Below are positions 24,169-37,329 of a stretch of DNA of 64,000 nucleotides, in pieces (the first letter of the stretch is position 1; every line of letters starts with the position of its first letter). The notes under the pieces were generated by a model. It was not told where the DNA came from, ran no database searches, and saw only the letters and a list, made by a program, of their open reading frames with translations. Both the position numbers and the translations under genes were made by a program. Source of the DNA: Bostrychus sinensis (Eukaryota; Chordata; Actinopteri; Gobiiformes; Eleotridae); NCBI GenBank assembly GCA_020698575.1, contig CM036242.1, positions 18,600,624 to 18,664,623 of the forward strand, given 5' to 3'.

Positions 24169-24600
24169 TTAGTGATTCTCAAACTTTTCACATCAAGTAC
24201 CACTTCAGAAAATATTTGTCTATCCAAGAACCACCTTCAATAGATCAAATCCTTGCCTAAATCTTGACTAATCCAGGTCTAAACCAAAGTATATAAAATA
24301 GGGATTAACAAAACAAAACAAAACAAAAACAAAAAACAAAAAAAAGAAAAGAAAAGAAAAAGGAAGAAAGGATAAAGGGATTTAACCAGGAGTAAGCCAG
24401 GTCTAAACATGGACTAAACCATGTCTATTCCAGTACTAAGCCAGATGTAAATCTAGACTAAACCAGGGCTAAGTGATGGTCTACATCACTACATCATATC
24501 TAAGCCCAAACTAAAGCAGAACTAAAACATTAATAAAACTAAAGCTCTGAATAAACCAGAAACTAAACCAGAAGCTCCAAAAGACTACAGAATACCACTG
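24169..24600. repeat. hAT-like terminus plus decayed ACCAGGTCTAA minisatellite
   Basis: The left end TAGTGATTCTCAAACTTTT resembles the CAGTGRTTCTCAAAC terminus of hAT-Charlie-type elements. It is followed by CAAGTACCACTTCAG. An A-rich AAAAC run at about 24307-24360 comes next, then around 200 bp of degenerate 11-12 bp units of the form ACCAGGTCTAA / ACTAAACCAGG. No matching right terminus was found, so the element may be truncated. Confidence 0.55.
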
Positions 24601-24869
24601 TGACAATGTCATTTTAACCCCACTTCGCTATATTTATTCACTTCATTTCTAATAGGCTCCCAGGTCAGCACTCTATGTCCCTACCTGTCAGCACAGAAAT
24701 GGACAGTGCATGTGGTCGGCAGAGACAGTATAAATCCACCTGCTAGACACTGCCCTCTTCCTGTCTCCTCTTTCTCTTTGCCCTTACCTTGACAGCGTCA
24801 CAGTTGTGACAATCCCTATTTGGGCTTGCCCTTGTGCCAGCCACCATGCTTTTTATAGGCTTCATTTTA

Positions 24870-25070
24870 GCCACCTCTGCATGCTAAATGATGATAAGCC
24901 CTGGCTGAAATAAACAATCTCGTAAACAGCTCTGGAGCTCAGCCCTTAATGGCCTAAGGGGCTTGTAAGATCTTTATAACACATTTATTACCACTTTAAT
25001 GGCCTATAGAAGCTGTGAGCCATAACATAAGGGAACACTAATTTAATTTCCTGACATACTATATTACTTT
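24870..25070. promoter_or_regulatory. Candidate enhancer block
   Basis: Unique sequence with repeated TTTAATGGCC-like words (near 24944-24951 and 24995-25004), an AACTCTGGAGCTCAG stretch and ATTTAATTTCC. The duplicated CTTWATGGCCTA word about 50 bp apart could be a paired factor-binding site. Confidence 0.25.
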
Positions 25071-25099
25071 TATGTTATCTTTAGGTTTTGGTTATTTTG

Positions 25100-27070
25100 C
25101 CAACTCGACTTCCTTCATCGCTGTTCTTGTTTGGGATCCTACCTAATGCATTGTGACACCAAACACAACTCCGATCGTAGACTTCGCTTCAATTATTCTG
25201 CCACTTGGTATTCAGAGTCTGGTAAGAGAAGAGGAGAAAACATTACTTTGTTAGCCAAAAGCACACATCGGCTCAGAACAGACGAAAGGGCCAGCATGGG
25301 GAATAGAGATATTTGATGTTGAATCTCCCCCTATTTACAGTAGGATGCCTGAATAAACGTGTTCAGAAGCTGGAAAGCAGCATTATGACCCATAACCCCA
25401 AGGTATTTGAAATGGAACAGCAGGACTTACTTTGAAAAAGAATAGGAGATGTGCTCTGGGCTCAGTGTTTATACCTTGATGTGATTTGGACTGAAATATG
25501 AAAAAAAAAAGCCTGCATCTGTTCTTTTTGTCCGTGGCTGAAAATTGTGCGCTTTTTAGCACTGAGAACCTATTTACTTATACTACACTGCTGGCACTAG
25601 TTGAGAAAAGGAAGTTGTCTCTTGGTTTTTGTCCAGAGCTGGTTGAAAAAAACAGCTATTACTAGAAAAAAACTTTGTGTCCCTTTTGTGTTAACTTAAT
25701 ACAGAGTTACTTTTGTTGTCATCTTTGGTCAGTCCTCAAGCCAGATTTGTCTTACACTATCGCCACATTTAGCTAGTATTAAATTTGAAGGGTCTAATAG
25801 AAAAGACTGGATTTCTTTCTACTAGGTGCAGCTTTTTCATCACAGAAGTGCCCTTTCTGCAACATTTTCCCATTATGTTTTATTAAACTAACTCTAGGGC
25901 CTAGATATCTATTTCCACTTGCTGCGCCTCTTTCTCCAAATAGCAATTTCATCTCTTCCTCAATTATTCTTTTGTCTGAAAAGAAGCACGGTATCAATCT
26001 TTAATGTTTTGGGGGAAAAAAAGAACTTGATGAGTACTATTTGCCGGACCTCCTGCTTGACAGAAATTGTGGACCTGGCGTGGGGAGAGAAACACGAAAT
26101 TGCAGAGTAAATCAATACGGGACCAGTAATGTTATGGGGATCCCCTTTCAAAGAGTAGAGCTGAATTTGTACGCCTTATGTTTTTGATCTCATACTGTAC
26201 TCATGTCATTCCAGGCGCAGTTGTTATCATAGTTGCAGTTGTTTGTATGTTATTTTAGCTTCTTTCCCAAGTAGCTATTTAGCAATTTGGACAAAAAGTA
26301 CAATTAAAGGCCCATCTGGTTCCAATGGCCCTAACCTCAGACAGATGGAGTTTGTCTATTGAAGCCATACCCAAAGTCTCTGGCAGGTTTGAGGCTTTGG
26401 TAATGAACATGCTAAATGCACTACCAGTCCGATTCCATCACGCCAGAACTTAGATGAGTTGGTATAAAGATACTTTTTCACTAAGTTAGATTGCTAGACA
26501 TTTTGGGCTTGGCAAATTTCAAGTAAAAATACTTTGTAAATGTTTATACCAGTTTTTTTATTTGGAAATCGTTACCTTCCATAACAGTGTCTGGCCACTA
26601 AATCAAATCTTGTTAGTTAAAGTTTTGTTGCAATCCTGAATCTGGACGATCTGTTCTTAGTTTGAAGAAACCACTGCAACTTTTGAACAGTCATGATATT
26701 TGTCAGATGACTTCACTTTCAAACTCTTCACATTAAGCTTCAAACCACTGACCCTGTGCTTGCTCAATTATGAATGTCAAAGGAAATCTTACCAAACACA
26801 TCACACTGATCCCTTATGCACCATGCATGTGTCTAAAGAGCTAAGCTGTGGCCATGTGTGCTGGTACAAAGCAGTCTGTATGCTTCCTGTCTGATCCTAC
26901 TTTGCTCTGGTCTGCTACCATACCATAATTTTTTATTTTTATTTTTTTTATTTTTGCAGTACACAGATTAACCAAGACATTTCATGATCCAGCCAGCAGA
27001 GTCTAAGGATAGGGAATGGGTCTGTTTAGTTTAGTGTCCATTGTTTGATTGTGTGTTTATGTTTAACTGT
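25100..27070. other. Plain intron, no gene recognised
   Basis: Mixed AT-rich intron with short poly-A/T tracts (for example 25500-25510 and 26930-26955). No exon, RNA gene or repeat family was recognised. Confidence 0.5.
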
Positions 27071-27074
27071 GTGA

Positions 27075-27143
27075 CTAATTGTTTGTAAAGCCCTTTGAAG
27101 CTGTTGTGATATTGGGCTATATAAATACAATTGAAATTGAAGT
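27075..27143 (+). mobile_element. L2-type LINE 3' tail
   Basis: TTGTTTGTAAAGCCCTTTGA, then TTGTGATATTGGGCTATATAAATACAATTGAAATTGAA, matches the 3' untranslated tail of fish L2/UnaL2-like LINEs: AAAGCNCTTTGA, then GGGCTATATAAATAAAATTGAATTG. A 5'-truncated copy in the sense orientation; no reverse transcriptase is visible upstream. Confidence 0.7.
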
Positions 27144-28084
27144 TAAATGTTTTAAAAAAAAAGTAGTAATCATATGTACATTCTTTTCAAAAAATGTACT
27201 TAAGTATCTAGTTATTTTCCAACCCTTCCACTTTCAACCAAAATACAGTGTCCACAGTTTAAGACAAAGTTAAGTAAAAGTTTTTTTGTGCAATACCATG
27301 AAGACTTAGCAATTAGACCATTGTCAGTGTATTGCTGTAGTTTTTGCTGCCCACTATGCTATGCTACATTAAAGACTATAAGTGAAAAGTCAGTGACGAA
27401 AGCCTTCAATACAGTATACAGTCATTTTTGAAACACAGAAACCAGCCTGGGGGCCATGACCAAAACACTTCTAATATAGGAAAATTGAGCTGCTTTGAAC
27501 TGTGGTGTTTTTGATAACTACTTGGTATGCTTCCTGGAGGATAACCTGTGGGCTTGACTTCCCAGGCTTTAATCTCTTTGATTAAGTGCCAGGGCAAGAT
27601 AGCCCAGCACTCAATAGGCCCTTTACCTTCCTAATATCCCCGCTGCCCGGACCTTGAAAGCGGCAATGTTCTGAACTTTCAGTAGTTGAATTTTGAGAAC
27701 TCCTTTTGACTCCTCTCATGTAGTTGTTTTATAGTTTGGGCCAATAACCTCCTTCCTGTTTATGCTCTTCCCTTCCCTCATCCTGTTTTAGGTCAAGGTG
27801 TCCTCTGTTCTTTTGCCGTGTTTATGCATTATGATTCATACCAGCAAAGTTGCATGGCACAATAGAAGTCCTCCTTTTTGGTACAGCTGAAGAATGAGGC
27901 TTTAGCCTTGGCCATTTAGTGGTACAACCCCGGAAAGGATTTGCAGCCTGTAGCGTCTTAATCGTCTTTTTAATCCCTCACCGACTATAGCAAGATCATA
28001 GACACTGCATTTTGTACATAATATTTTAATTTTATTTGTTGGCTTTAATATTTTTTAAGAATGACAAATATACAAGAAATGTAA

Positions 28085-28260
28085 TCACGCCAAAGGGGTT
28101 CCCCAGCCAGTGTACACTTTGTGCCAGTCCCAAGCCTTTATAAACAAAGAGGGAAGACATCTGATGTGTTACCTATTCCAGTATAATCAGTCAGGGGACA
28201 GATGATGTTTTAACTTTAGCCATAAATTACTCTTGGACCCTTTTTTTATATAAAGCTAAA
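28085..28260. promoter_or_regulatory. Candidate enhancer block
   Basis: Unique, evenly composed sequence with CTTTATAAACAAAGAG near 28136-28151 (FOX/SOX-like) and CCATAAATTACTC near 28220. It sits between AT-rich flanks without known repeats. Confidence 0.22.
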
Positions 28261-29681
28261 TTGAAGTTCTCTTCTGCTTCTGTAAACCTTTGCTCATTTG
28301 TTTGTCTCTCATTCATATTTGAAATGTATCACAATATGAGCCCAAAATCAAAACAATTGTTATTTGAAACAATTTTTTCCCCCTTTTATTTTATATGAGA
28401 TCACCATAAACCATGAATCTTTAGTGAAGTAAACGAGGTTGTTTGGTAAAAATAAACCTCAAACTTCAAATATCTGGTTCATTTTATTCCATCCAACTTC
28501 TGATGCATTCAATGATTGGCTCAAGGTTTCGCAAAAAAGAGCTTTTGTTTTGCATTTTATCTCAACTAAACACAGACAACCACTGAATTTAGATGCAGAT
28601 AGAAAACAGCTAAAATTGGCTGACCTCTTCCCAGCACTCTGTACCCTGTGTGCACTCACCACAGAGATATGAGGGCACACTGACATACTTTGAGGCATTT
28701 TGTGTTGTTTCTCATGGGTAAATTCTGCCCACTGTGAACTCCTCAGCACACTGACACACACTTGCACAAACACACACAAACCCAGAACCAGGCAGATGTT
28801 AGCCATGCAATTTTCACTCACACACATCAATTATTGTATAATAAATATTGTTCAGAATCACAGATGGCTTTAGTTACGCTTCAAATTTGAAGCAGTAGCT
28901 TGCAAGAATCCTGTGTTGAATGTAGAACATTCAGCATTGCACTGGTCTGGTGTTTATACTAAACACTTTACAATACTCTCAAAAGTATAGTCAGATATTG
29001 GTATTATTTTTTATCATATCTTAATTGTGCTTAGTGGAATCAGGTAAAACTAATTCATAATTTAGAACTACTGTATCAACAAATCATGCCAACTGATTTA
29101 TCCTGTTGCATCAGTAAGTCCATGTCGTGTCATACGGGTCAGAATAATTTGGGTATGTATGTGCTTATAAACGTGCAGCAGTAAATGCCAAAACTTCCAG
29201 TATCTTTAATGTTTACTTTGAGTGATTTATTTTGAGAACAGTATATATTTATATTTTGTTGGTGTTTTTGGGGCATGAATAAGCGCATGTCACGGCCTTT
29301 TTACAATCCCTTATGTGTGAATCCCACTCCCCATCCGTGCCTTGCCCCCAGCAGGCCCAGCTCAGTTTTTCTGATAGCCATGAAGGGATTTGGGCTGGAT
29401 GGGAAGACCCTGACTGGGCTGATTGCTTTGAATAGCGCTGGCTAAAGCTGCCTTTGAAAGCATGGCGTTGATGAGCGTCTTCTCAGAAGAGCTAGTGTAG
29501 TCACTGCCTCTGGGAGGGACCCTAACTAATACACCAGCATAAAATATACAGGAAGAGGCAGGGATCACCAGACACCCCTAGCCATAAACACACTCATACA
29601 TGCACATAGATCTGCACTGACTTTGACAACAACTAAAAAGTACTCCAATAAACTTTTCTCAGCTGAGGTTTTTTGACATTT

Positions 29682-29753
29682 GAAGCCAGGAGTCGAGCCC
29701 AGACTCTGCATTATGTGGTTCTTTCTCTACTAGGTGACCCACAGAGGTGGCCC
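29682..29753 (-). mobile_element. tRNA-derived SINE head remnant
   Basis: On the minus strand the segment runs GGGCCACCTCTGTGGGTCACC, TAGTAGAG, and then GGGCTCGACTCCTGGC. The last is a good B box (GGCTCGACTCC). Spacing to an A-box-like TAGTAGAG is close to that of tRNA. A decayed SINE head is the best reading. A real tRNA gene is unlikely because the acceptor arms do not pair. Confidence 0.4.
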
Positions 29754-29754
29754 T

Positions 29755-32080
29755 ATTATGTTTTTAATAGGACCAAACCGATGACTTGAGTCCACACAGT
29801 TTGCTGAACAGGTTGTAATGCACATTAACTGCATGGCACATTTTAAAATAAACTCAGCTTGGTGGTGAACATGGACTTGCTTGTTTTGTTCGCAGTTTCA
29901 CCTTGTCCTTTTGCTCTCATAAAACACCTTGAACATGAAAGGAGACAAATTACAGCTTCAAACACAGGTGTCCCAGTGTGATTTTTTTTTTTTTTTACAG
30001 CAAGCCCCCAGGGTACATTAGCTGTGTTCCACAGGACTGGCTATGACATGGGAGCTGTCACTGTTGGGGCCCCAGGGGCCCAGACTGCTGCTCTTTAACA
30101 GGGTGGCCTTCTCTGGTTGATAGCCTGTCCCCCTGAGCTCCAAGTTCTGAACCTGGGATAGGTTCACACCCAGCACCTCTGACCTCAAACCCAGTTACCT
30201 TTTGACTTTGCTATCAGCTCAGTGGTTGGAACAGGCACATCCACCATTAGCATCCTTGGTGATCAACACAAAGACACAGGCTACACAGGCTAATGCTCAT
30301 TAGGCTGATTGGTACAGGTTAAAACAAGTAGACATTTGTGCTGTAAGGACTGTGTGATGAAGCATATGGAAAATTCCCAGCTAACGCTTGTTGATTTGTT
30401 AGAGATACATGCTTCCACAGCATTCAAATGGCTTCAGGCAACACAGGTTCATTTTGTTTGAATGAGAAGGACAGGGAAGGGGAAAAGAAGTAGCAGTAAA
30501 TTACTGATAAGTGACAGAGAGCACTGCTTATCTTGTGACAGCATCAGTGTGGAATGAAGGGCCGGCGAGTATGTGTTAACCCTTTGACATGTCTTGTAGT
30601 CAGGTTCACGACTAACCAAACAGAGAATCATAGGAACAATGGGCTAAAGATGTGAGGAAGAGAAATTGGTATTTATGACAGGATGGCATTGGGTGGTGCA
30701 TGTGACATGCTAGGCTGTATTTTCAATTTCAGTTTATGATTTTTCATGGTCATGGCTCCCCTGCCTCCTTTTCAAAATAATCGCCTGTCGGTTCTTGCAA
30801 TTCAGGCCCTCTTTCATTTTAGAGGTTTGTTTTTGAAAAGGTTGCTATTATAGCCAAATGGTTTCTGTGCTTTTCTAAACATGGCAAGGCATTAGTGTGG
30901 GCTCTGGTTTCAGGGCCTGGCTCTTAATGAGAGACCCAATCACACAAAGGGAAAGACGGATCAGACGCGCTACACCAGACCCAACCTGTGGTTTACCTCT
31001 TGAAACATAACCAAGCTCCTTCATGCTCTATTTTCCCTATTTATTTTTCCTGCAGTCATTTGTTACCCCTAGCTCCTGTCATGACTTTTCACTTTGAAAA
31101 GCAAACTTGATCAAAGTTGATATTGCAGCTGCACAGATCTGCAAATAAATAGATTAACACCAGGGCCAAGTCTGGCCTGACAGCTTGCATGGATTGCACG
31201 CATGGCTCAAGAATACTTAGTGTCTTCTCATATGGGCTGTGAGATTCTCTCTTCAGCTGCAATGAGCTTTGACTGAGCCACAAATGGAACTATTGGAGCT
31301 ATAATGCATGTACAGATAAAGGGCTATTTCTTTCACATTGTTGTTGTTTTTTTTTTATTTATTTATTCTAATGTAGATGTGATTAAGAACAGCATCAAAT
31401 GAAATAAAACCATTATATCTGGGACATATCCCATTTTATATAATATTTATAATATTACTGTATGTAAAGAAGCAGCATGGCAGCTGTCCTACCCTAAACC
31501 TAACTCTCTCCACAAGTACAAGAACTTCCTCCAGTGTACACAAAGTGCACCTGAAGTTTTGTGTGAGTGACCCTGCCAGTGGGATATCTGCTGTACTCCT
31601 GTACCGCTGCAGAGGAACACACAATAGTAAAGGAGCTGGAGTCAGAGAGCAGTCTCCTGTCACTCTTCAGTCTCCCAGCAGTGGCCACTATGATTTATGG
31701 AGGAGTCTCCATGTTGTAGGATTCTGAGGAGGATCACTCACTTGTGCTGGAAAAGAGAGAGAAGCCTCTGTCCCTGGTGCTTCTGTGCACACACCTATCT
31801 TTGCTCTTCTTATTTCAATTTCTGTTTATAGTTTTGACGGATTATAAAAAAGCAATGCCGCATGGATACCTTCCCTTTTTCCCCTCTGTTCTTTTCACTT
31901 TTTTCAAAGTGAGTGATTGTTAAACAGTTTATGTATTCTCTTTCTGCCTGTGTGTTTATTGGAGCTAGTGAATTAGGTTTGAATCCATCACCGGAGGTTG
32001 TGTTTGAAACTTGAAAGGAAGCCCCCCCAACAGCAGCGGCCCCCACCTTTCCTCTCATCTCCTCTCACTCTTTCTTTCAT
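29755..32080. other. Intron, no gene recognised
   Basis: Mostly ordinary intron with poly-T at 29982-29995 and 31347-31356. Unique, evenly composed stretches at 30880-31060 and 31120-31320 could be regulatory but lack distinctive motifs. Short open frames around 31436-31727 have no recognisable product. Confidence 0.45.
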
Positions 32081-32099
32081 TCTATCTATCGTTCCCTCA

Positions 32100-32330
32100 C
32101 ACTCTCAGCGTTAGCACAGTTGTCACACAGTGGCACCGCTATCTGCACATTATTAGTTATTACTTTATCGGCTCCCAAAGCTGTCAGAAGACACCCTTCT
32201 GGAATATACAGCAGGCATAAGCCATCAGTCCTCATTACACCAGACTCGCATGCAGTTTACACTCGGCTGCCGCTTGTGTTGGTGTACTGATGACAGGGCT
32301 GCTCATACATGAACACCTTTGAGGGACTGC
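32100..32330. promoter_or_regulatory. Candidate enhancer block
   Basis: Unique sequence with TTATTAGTTATTACTTTATCGG (homeobox/GATA-like words) near 32150-32170, two TGTCA/TGACA words and evenly mixed composition. This matches developmental enhancers but is untested. Confidence 0.25.
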
Positions 32331-33639
32331 TTTCACACATATGAACGGGGCAGGCCTAATGTGCCACATGATAAAAGCATTTACTAAGGCCTTTATGTAT
32401 GCATGTGCAGAGAGCTATGGTGTATGTTGTGTATATTTAAGCGTTTCCTGCTCAAAGTCACTAGGAGGCAGGGACAGTACTGTGAGAGTGCTTCTTGGGA
32501 CAGCTCAGGTCTTGTTGAATGCACAGGTGTGAGGTAAACCCCCTAGAGGCACACCTGGGACTGAACAGGGCCCAGCAAGTCAGACCGGGTGAGATATGAT
32601 CAACACATTGGCAGAAAAAAGAGAAGGAGGGTGGAGGGAGGTTGTAAAAATCTAAAAAGCATCATATCAACATAATGAATTATGTTTTGATTCAAGCTTT
32701 GCGTATTTTGCCCGAGGTGGCTGTCACGAACAGATGTACAAGTCAGGTTCTCATCATTACTGTTAGCACTGGGCTATGAAGATTGTGCAAATCAGACCTC
32801 CTGCACTGACACGCAGTTGGATCCTTATTACCCAGCCCTGTTGCCAGTGACTAACCTTCCCACTGTTTGATCTAGCAAAGTGGCCACATTAGCACTGACT
32901 AATTCCCTCAACTGTGGCTTTGGAGACAGCGTACGTTCCGGAGGCCTGTTTTAACACTGTGATTATGATAGTTAAGTGAAATCTTTAATCCTTGAAGAAG
33001 CAACATGCCCCAACCACTCTTGTCAATCAGAGGATTGGTATTTGTGTTTTGCCTCAGAAACAAATCACATAGGCCTTGTCATTGCGTTGATGTTTTATTT
33101 GGACTATTTGGAGAGAACATCCAAAGATGTCACTTTTCCACACTACTACAGACCTCATTTCTCACTATAGTAATAGTCAGTTATCAACGTCCACAATGAC
33201 AGATGAGTGTTTTGAGTCATATTTGATTGCTGCTTGTTTATTTATATACTCATTTCAGATGCAACTGATGTTCGCACAGCCTCAATTTATAAGTCTTTGA
33301 TCAATCAATATTGTATGGTACATTTCTTGAGAACATATGCCAATTGCTGCCATATTTTTATAGAGGACACATACTTAAGAAGTGTGGGATTAGAATTGAT
33401 ACAGCTTGCGAGCCTTTGAAGGACCACAGTCTCTTCTGTGCAGCGTGGCCTCATTCGTCTAATTCTGCATTATCATGTGAACACAGGAGTCTAGATAGCC
33501 AGCAGCAACAGGAAGGATTTTCTAAGTTGCTCTTGGATAGCGAGCTTCCATTTCACAAAATGCTCAATACAATTATGCTAACTTTTTTCTTGCGCATGAG
33601 AACACAACACAAAATAATGGCTTTAATATATGCCCTTAC

Positions 33640-33870
33640 CTCCAGCAAGTGTTTTGTATGCAAATGAGCAATGATTTCAGGGACGGAGAGGCGGAGTGTC
33701 TCTAGCATCCATCTTTTGTTGCCAGGCGGATTAAGGGAGATCTGTTATGGTTTGTTAACATGAGAGCTTTTGATTCGGATTGAAACGAAACCATGTGTAG
33801 AATTAGATTAAAGACAATGTGTGGTGAGTGGCGGCTCCGGCATGTGCTGGACTTCACCCACCCATATGCC
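33640..33870. promoter_or_regulatory. Candidate enhancer block with perfect octamer
   Basis: ATGCAAAT at 33658-33665 is a perfect POU octamer, within TGTATGCAAATGAGCAATG. Downstream unique sequence holds GAATTAGATTAAAGACAATG (SOX-like ACAATG) near 33800-33820. Confidence 0.3.
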
Positions 33871-34984
33871 AGCGCTCACCACTGTGGTCCCATTGTTTGG
33901 CCAGCTTCTGTTGTGAAGTGGGTTTTTGTCCCGTTTTTGTTCTGTAATGGGCTATAATAACTTATATAAATCACAGTGACTAAACCAGAGCTCCACAGTT
34001 TCGGCTTCTTGGCATTGATGGAAGGCCCGGATCTCCTGAGGACCGGCAAGCAGAAATTCTTGTGTATGCTGGAGGAAAGTTTGAAAGTCAGCAGGCTTTA
34101 GGTTTGACAGTGTTGTTTTGCTGTGAAGGGAATCAGCCTGAGGTTTTCTTCTGGGGAGGAAGGTCAAATGAAGAGAGAGGAAAGCTTTGATAGTGATCTA
34201 CAAACAGGGTGTTAGACCAGGACAGGTGAAGATACAAAGAATATAAAAGAGACTCGGATTTGTGAGGATTTCTTCCCCATTTTTTGCGTTGCCTGAAGGG
34301 CTTTTGATTTGATATCAGAAGGAAGATGAAAAAAAAAAAATGTAGCACAGAATTACAACATGAGGCTGTTCTCATTAGAAAAGAACGGAACTTAAGAGGA
34401 TTTTGGGGGAAATTTTGTCTCTAGTATGATAACAGGCTACACAATATTTCAATATGTTTAATGTTTGTCATTGTGAAAATTTAACTTGATCAAAAAAGAC
34501 CCCTCTAAATGCAGCATTAGGTCCACACCAAAAACTGTTCACTTCTTCCTAGCTTTGCTGACTTTTTCTGAAAATTGCATCGCAATCTTTTTGAGTTATT
34601 TTGCTAATAGGCTCACAAACAAATGCCATCAAAGACATTACCTAATCCTTGGCAGAAGCAGTAACTGCCAAAACCAATCATGACTGCAATATTCAACCAC
34701 ATGATCACCTATTGCATGATTTCCATAATAGCATACTCAAATGTTAATTGCGGAGGTGCACGGCTGTGATAAGAAATAATAAATTAAGGAATCAGCATTT
34801 ACTTAGATCCCTCACTATGTTCATTACCAGTCCGTGATGTTTCGTCAATAGCAGGACTAGCATCGCCTTGTAAGCTTTGGGCGGTGCATTTAGTTACACT
34901 GCTGGGAATTGTCCCTAACCCTGTTTTACATTGAAAATAGCCCAGAGGAAAAGGGGAGTGAGAAGCGTAGGGAGGAGGGTGCAA

Positions 34985-35230
34985 AAGACTAACCACTGAT
35001 TAATTATGCACATCCCTGATTGTGACATTCTATCTGCTGCTATTAATGGGCAAGGATAATCACTGTGGATAGTTACTGCAGCTCTCCAACTTCACAAGTG
35101 TGCCGTGTCCAACATCAATCTTCATACAAAAGCCAGCAATTCGGAAAAGGAACTTCATTTGTTGTGGAGTCGCCCAAACTAGAGAGGGAAGTGTTTAAGG
35201 AGAAATAGGGTGAGAGGGTTGCCTTAAATA
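34985..35230. promoter_or_regulatory. Candidate enhancer block with POU/homeodomain site
   Basis: ATTAATTATGCAC at 34999-35011 merges a TAATTA homeodomain core with a POU-type ATGCA half-site. CTATTAATGGG and AGGATAATC follow within 70 bp. The stretch is unique and repeat-free. Confidence 0.3.
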
Positions 35231-35719
35231 GTGTCAGCCCAATACTTGATAGGCGAGAAGCTGTGATATTACCATGCACTGCTTGGGGTTATGAAAAATA
35301 ATTAGAGATTTCTGAGGAAGGATATGTTTTGAGGTGGCATATGAAAGTTTTCACAGCTTTTATTGTTTGAACTTTTAATTCAGCTCTAAATGAGTGTCAT
35401 TATTCTCACTCCCACATCTGCAAAGGGAAATTCATACTAGAAAAAATGGTTTAAGTCTTGAGTTAATGAGAAAAATCCAAGTTAGTTGATTTGAAGCTGT
35501 TGTCGTAAGAGTGCCATAGAGTCCCTTCAGGTATTGCAGATGCGATGAAATGTGCTTGTGTGAATGGACGTGTCTGTTCCATGTCATGTGTATTATAACT
35601 CTGCTTATTAGAGGAAAATATAAAGAAGATAAATGGACAGTTTATTCCTCATTTTATCCAATTTGGGCACACTTTTTTCATTACAAAATCAAACCTTATA
35701 AAAAAATAACAAAGTGAAA

Positions 35720-36060
35720 CTGAGCCCGGCTTTTCTCTTCTTCTCCAAAAGCGTCTATTTGGCAGTTTGTCTGAAAGCGGGAATGAAATAAGGAATGTAA
35801 TTAGAGGGAAAGGAAACTTTTAAGGGGGAATTTTCAGAATACGGAGCAATCAAAGCCTTAAAGGGAGCTTTTGGTCTCCCATCACAGAGTCTCCTGCCCA
35901 GCCACAGACAGTGTTGGTACATTGTGTGTAATGGGCCTCTTTTCCACAGTCAAACCAAAAGACAGGCGACACGCAGCGCCTCAAAGTTTTTCATTTTTTA
36001 TTCTACCTTCAATGGGTTCGCTATGCCGCTGTCATGCCTACCTTACATTAACCTAACTGT
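35720..36060. promoter_or_regulatory. Candidate enhancer block
   Basis: Unique sequence with AATGTAATTAGAGGG near 35795-35810, AATCAAAGCCTTAAAG (TCF/LEF-like ATCAAAG) near 35850, and GTGTAATGGG near 35925. No repeat is visible. Confidence 0.28.
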
Positions 36061-36299
36061 GTGACTTTCACATCCAAGATTCACCACAATAGCAAAGCTT
36101 TTCCCCCAGCCGATAGACAGGAAACAGAGCTTGGCGGTGGCGAGTTTTGGAGCTGTGGAAAAAGTAATAGATAAAAATAGGGAGATGAAGCTAGACAAGG
36201 TGTGTGAATAGCAGTGAGCGGGAAAGAGAAAAATGCATGGATAAGAAGCATGGAAATGTGTGTCCGCTGCTTCTTTCTGGCCCATAGGCGAGGCTAAAC

Positions 36300-37090
36300 A
36301 AACAGCCAATGCTTTGGAGACACACATTAACTGTAACTGCCCTTGATCTGGCAGTGTTTAGAGCGCTGTCGGCACGGCTAATAAACACTTCATTTAGTTT
36401 TAATAGTGCCGGCGCCTCTCAGCAGCCTTCAAAAGTACCCTTTATTTGGGTCATTTATGGCTCTTCCTTCGAGGAGCACCCGAGGGACTTGAGATCCAGT
36501 CCACATCTCCAGGCCAGGGGAAAATTAATAGGGCTATCTGGGAAAAATAAATAAGTGATGGGCCAAACCCCCGCCAAACAGCCATGAGAGCTTATTAAGG
36601 CAAAATGAAGTGAGATGGGGCAGCAGAAAAGAGATTTTAATATGAATTTTGTACCTTTTCATGTACGGCCAGGATAGTTTCTTTCACACTCCCACTTCTA
36701 TCTCTTTCTTCCTTTGGCTATGTGTTGCTCTCCTTCAGTAATTGTAAACACAGCAATTATGGATTGTGTGAGACTTAATTATAGCTTGTGCAGAGCCCTG
36801 GGGGAGCTCTGGCGGAATGTTGCGGCTGATAAAAACGCCAGCTCATCAGCACCCCTCCAATGGCGGTGAGCCCCAGCGAGAGTGGACCAAAGGGAGCCAG
36901 CTCCCCTGGGCCGCACCAGCCCAAGGACCAATTAGTATTAGGCAGAAATTAATCTTAACGGGACACAGCCACTCAAACAGGTCCTCCCAAGGTGAGGAGG
37001 AATTAAAGTGGCAGCCTTATTGCTTTTTGCCTGTGTTGTCTTTCAGCTCACTCCCCACGCAGCACACTGGCTTAGTCGTCTCAATAGACT
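36300..37090. promoter_or_regulatory. Strong candidate enhancer cluster
   Basis: About 790 bp of unique, evenly composed sequence, the most enhancer-like block of the window. Visible sites are a forkhead site TGTAAACA (36743-36750) flanked by CAATTATGG, TAATTA at 36776-36781, CAATTAG near 36929-36935, AAATTAATC near 36947-36955, AATAAATAAG near 36545 and GGCTAATAAAC near 36376. Spacing and density suggest two adjacent modules, 36300-36660 and 36720-37050. The open frames crossing it have no recognisable protein. In this locus the expected targets are IRX3/IRX5, by inference. Confidence 0.4.
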
Positions 37091-37329
37091 AGATTAGCTT
37101 GTAGCTGATGTGTTTTCCTGCACACTCCATGTTGAGACATAAGTAAGTTGGAGGAAGCATCTTTTTTTTTAAAAGGTTGCACCGTGATGTTGCATTGTTC
37201 TTTTTAGTAAAGCTACAAATATCCTTTTTTTGGAATGATTTATATTGCCTGGTGGAGGAGGGGAAAACACAGGAGCAGTAAGCTATAAATATTAGACTCT
37301 GCTTCGTGTATTTAGACGTTCAACATGAG

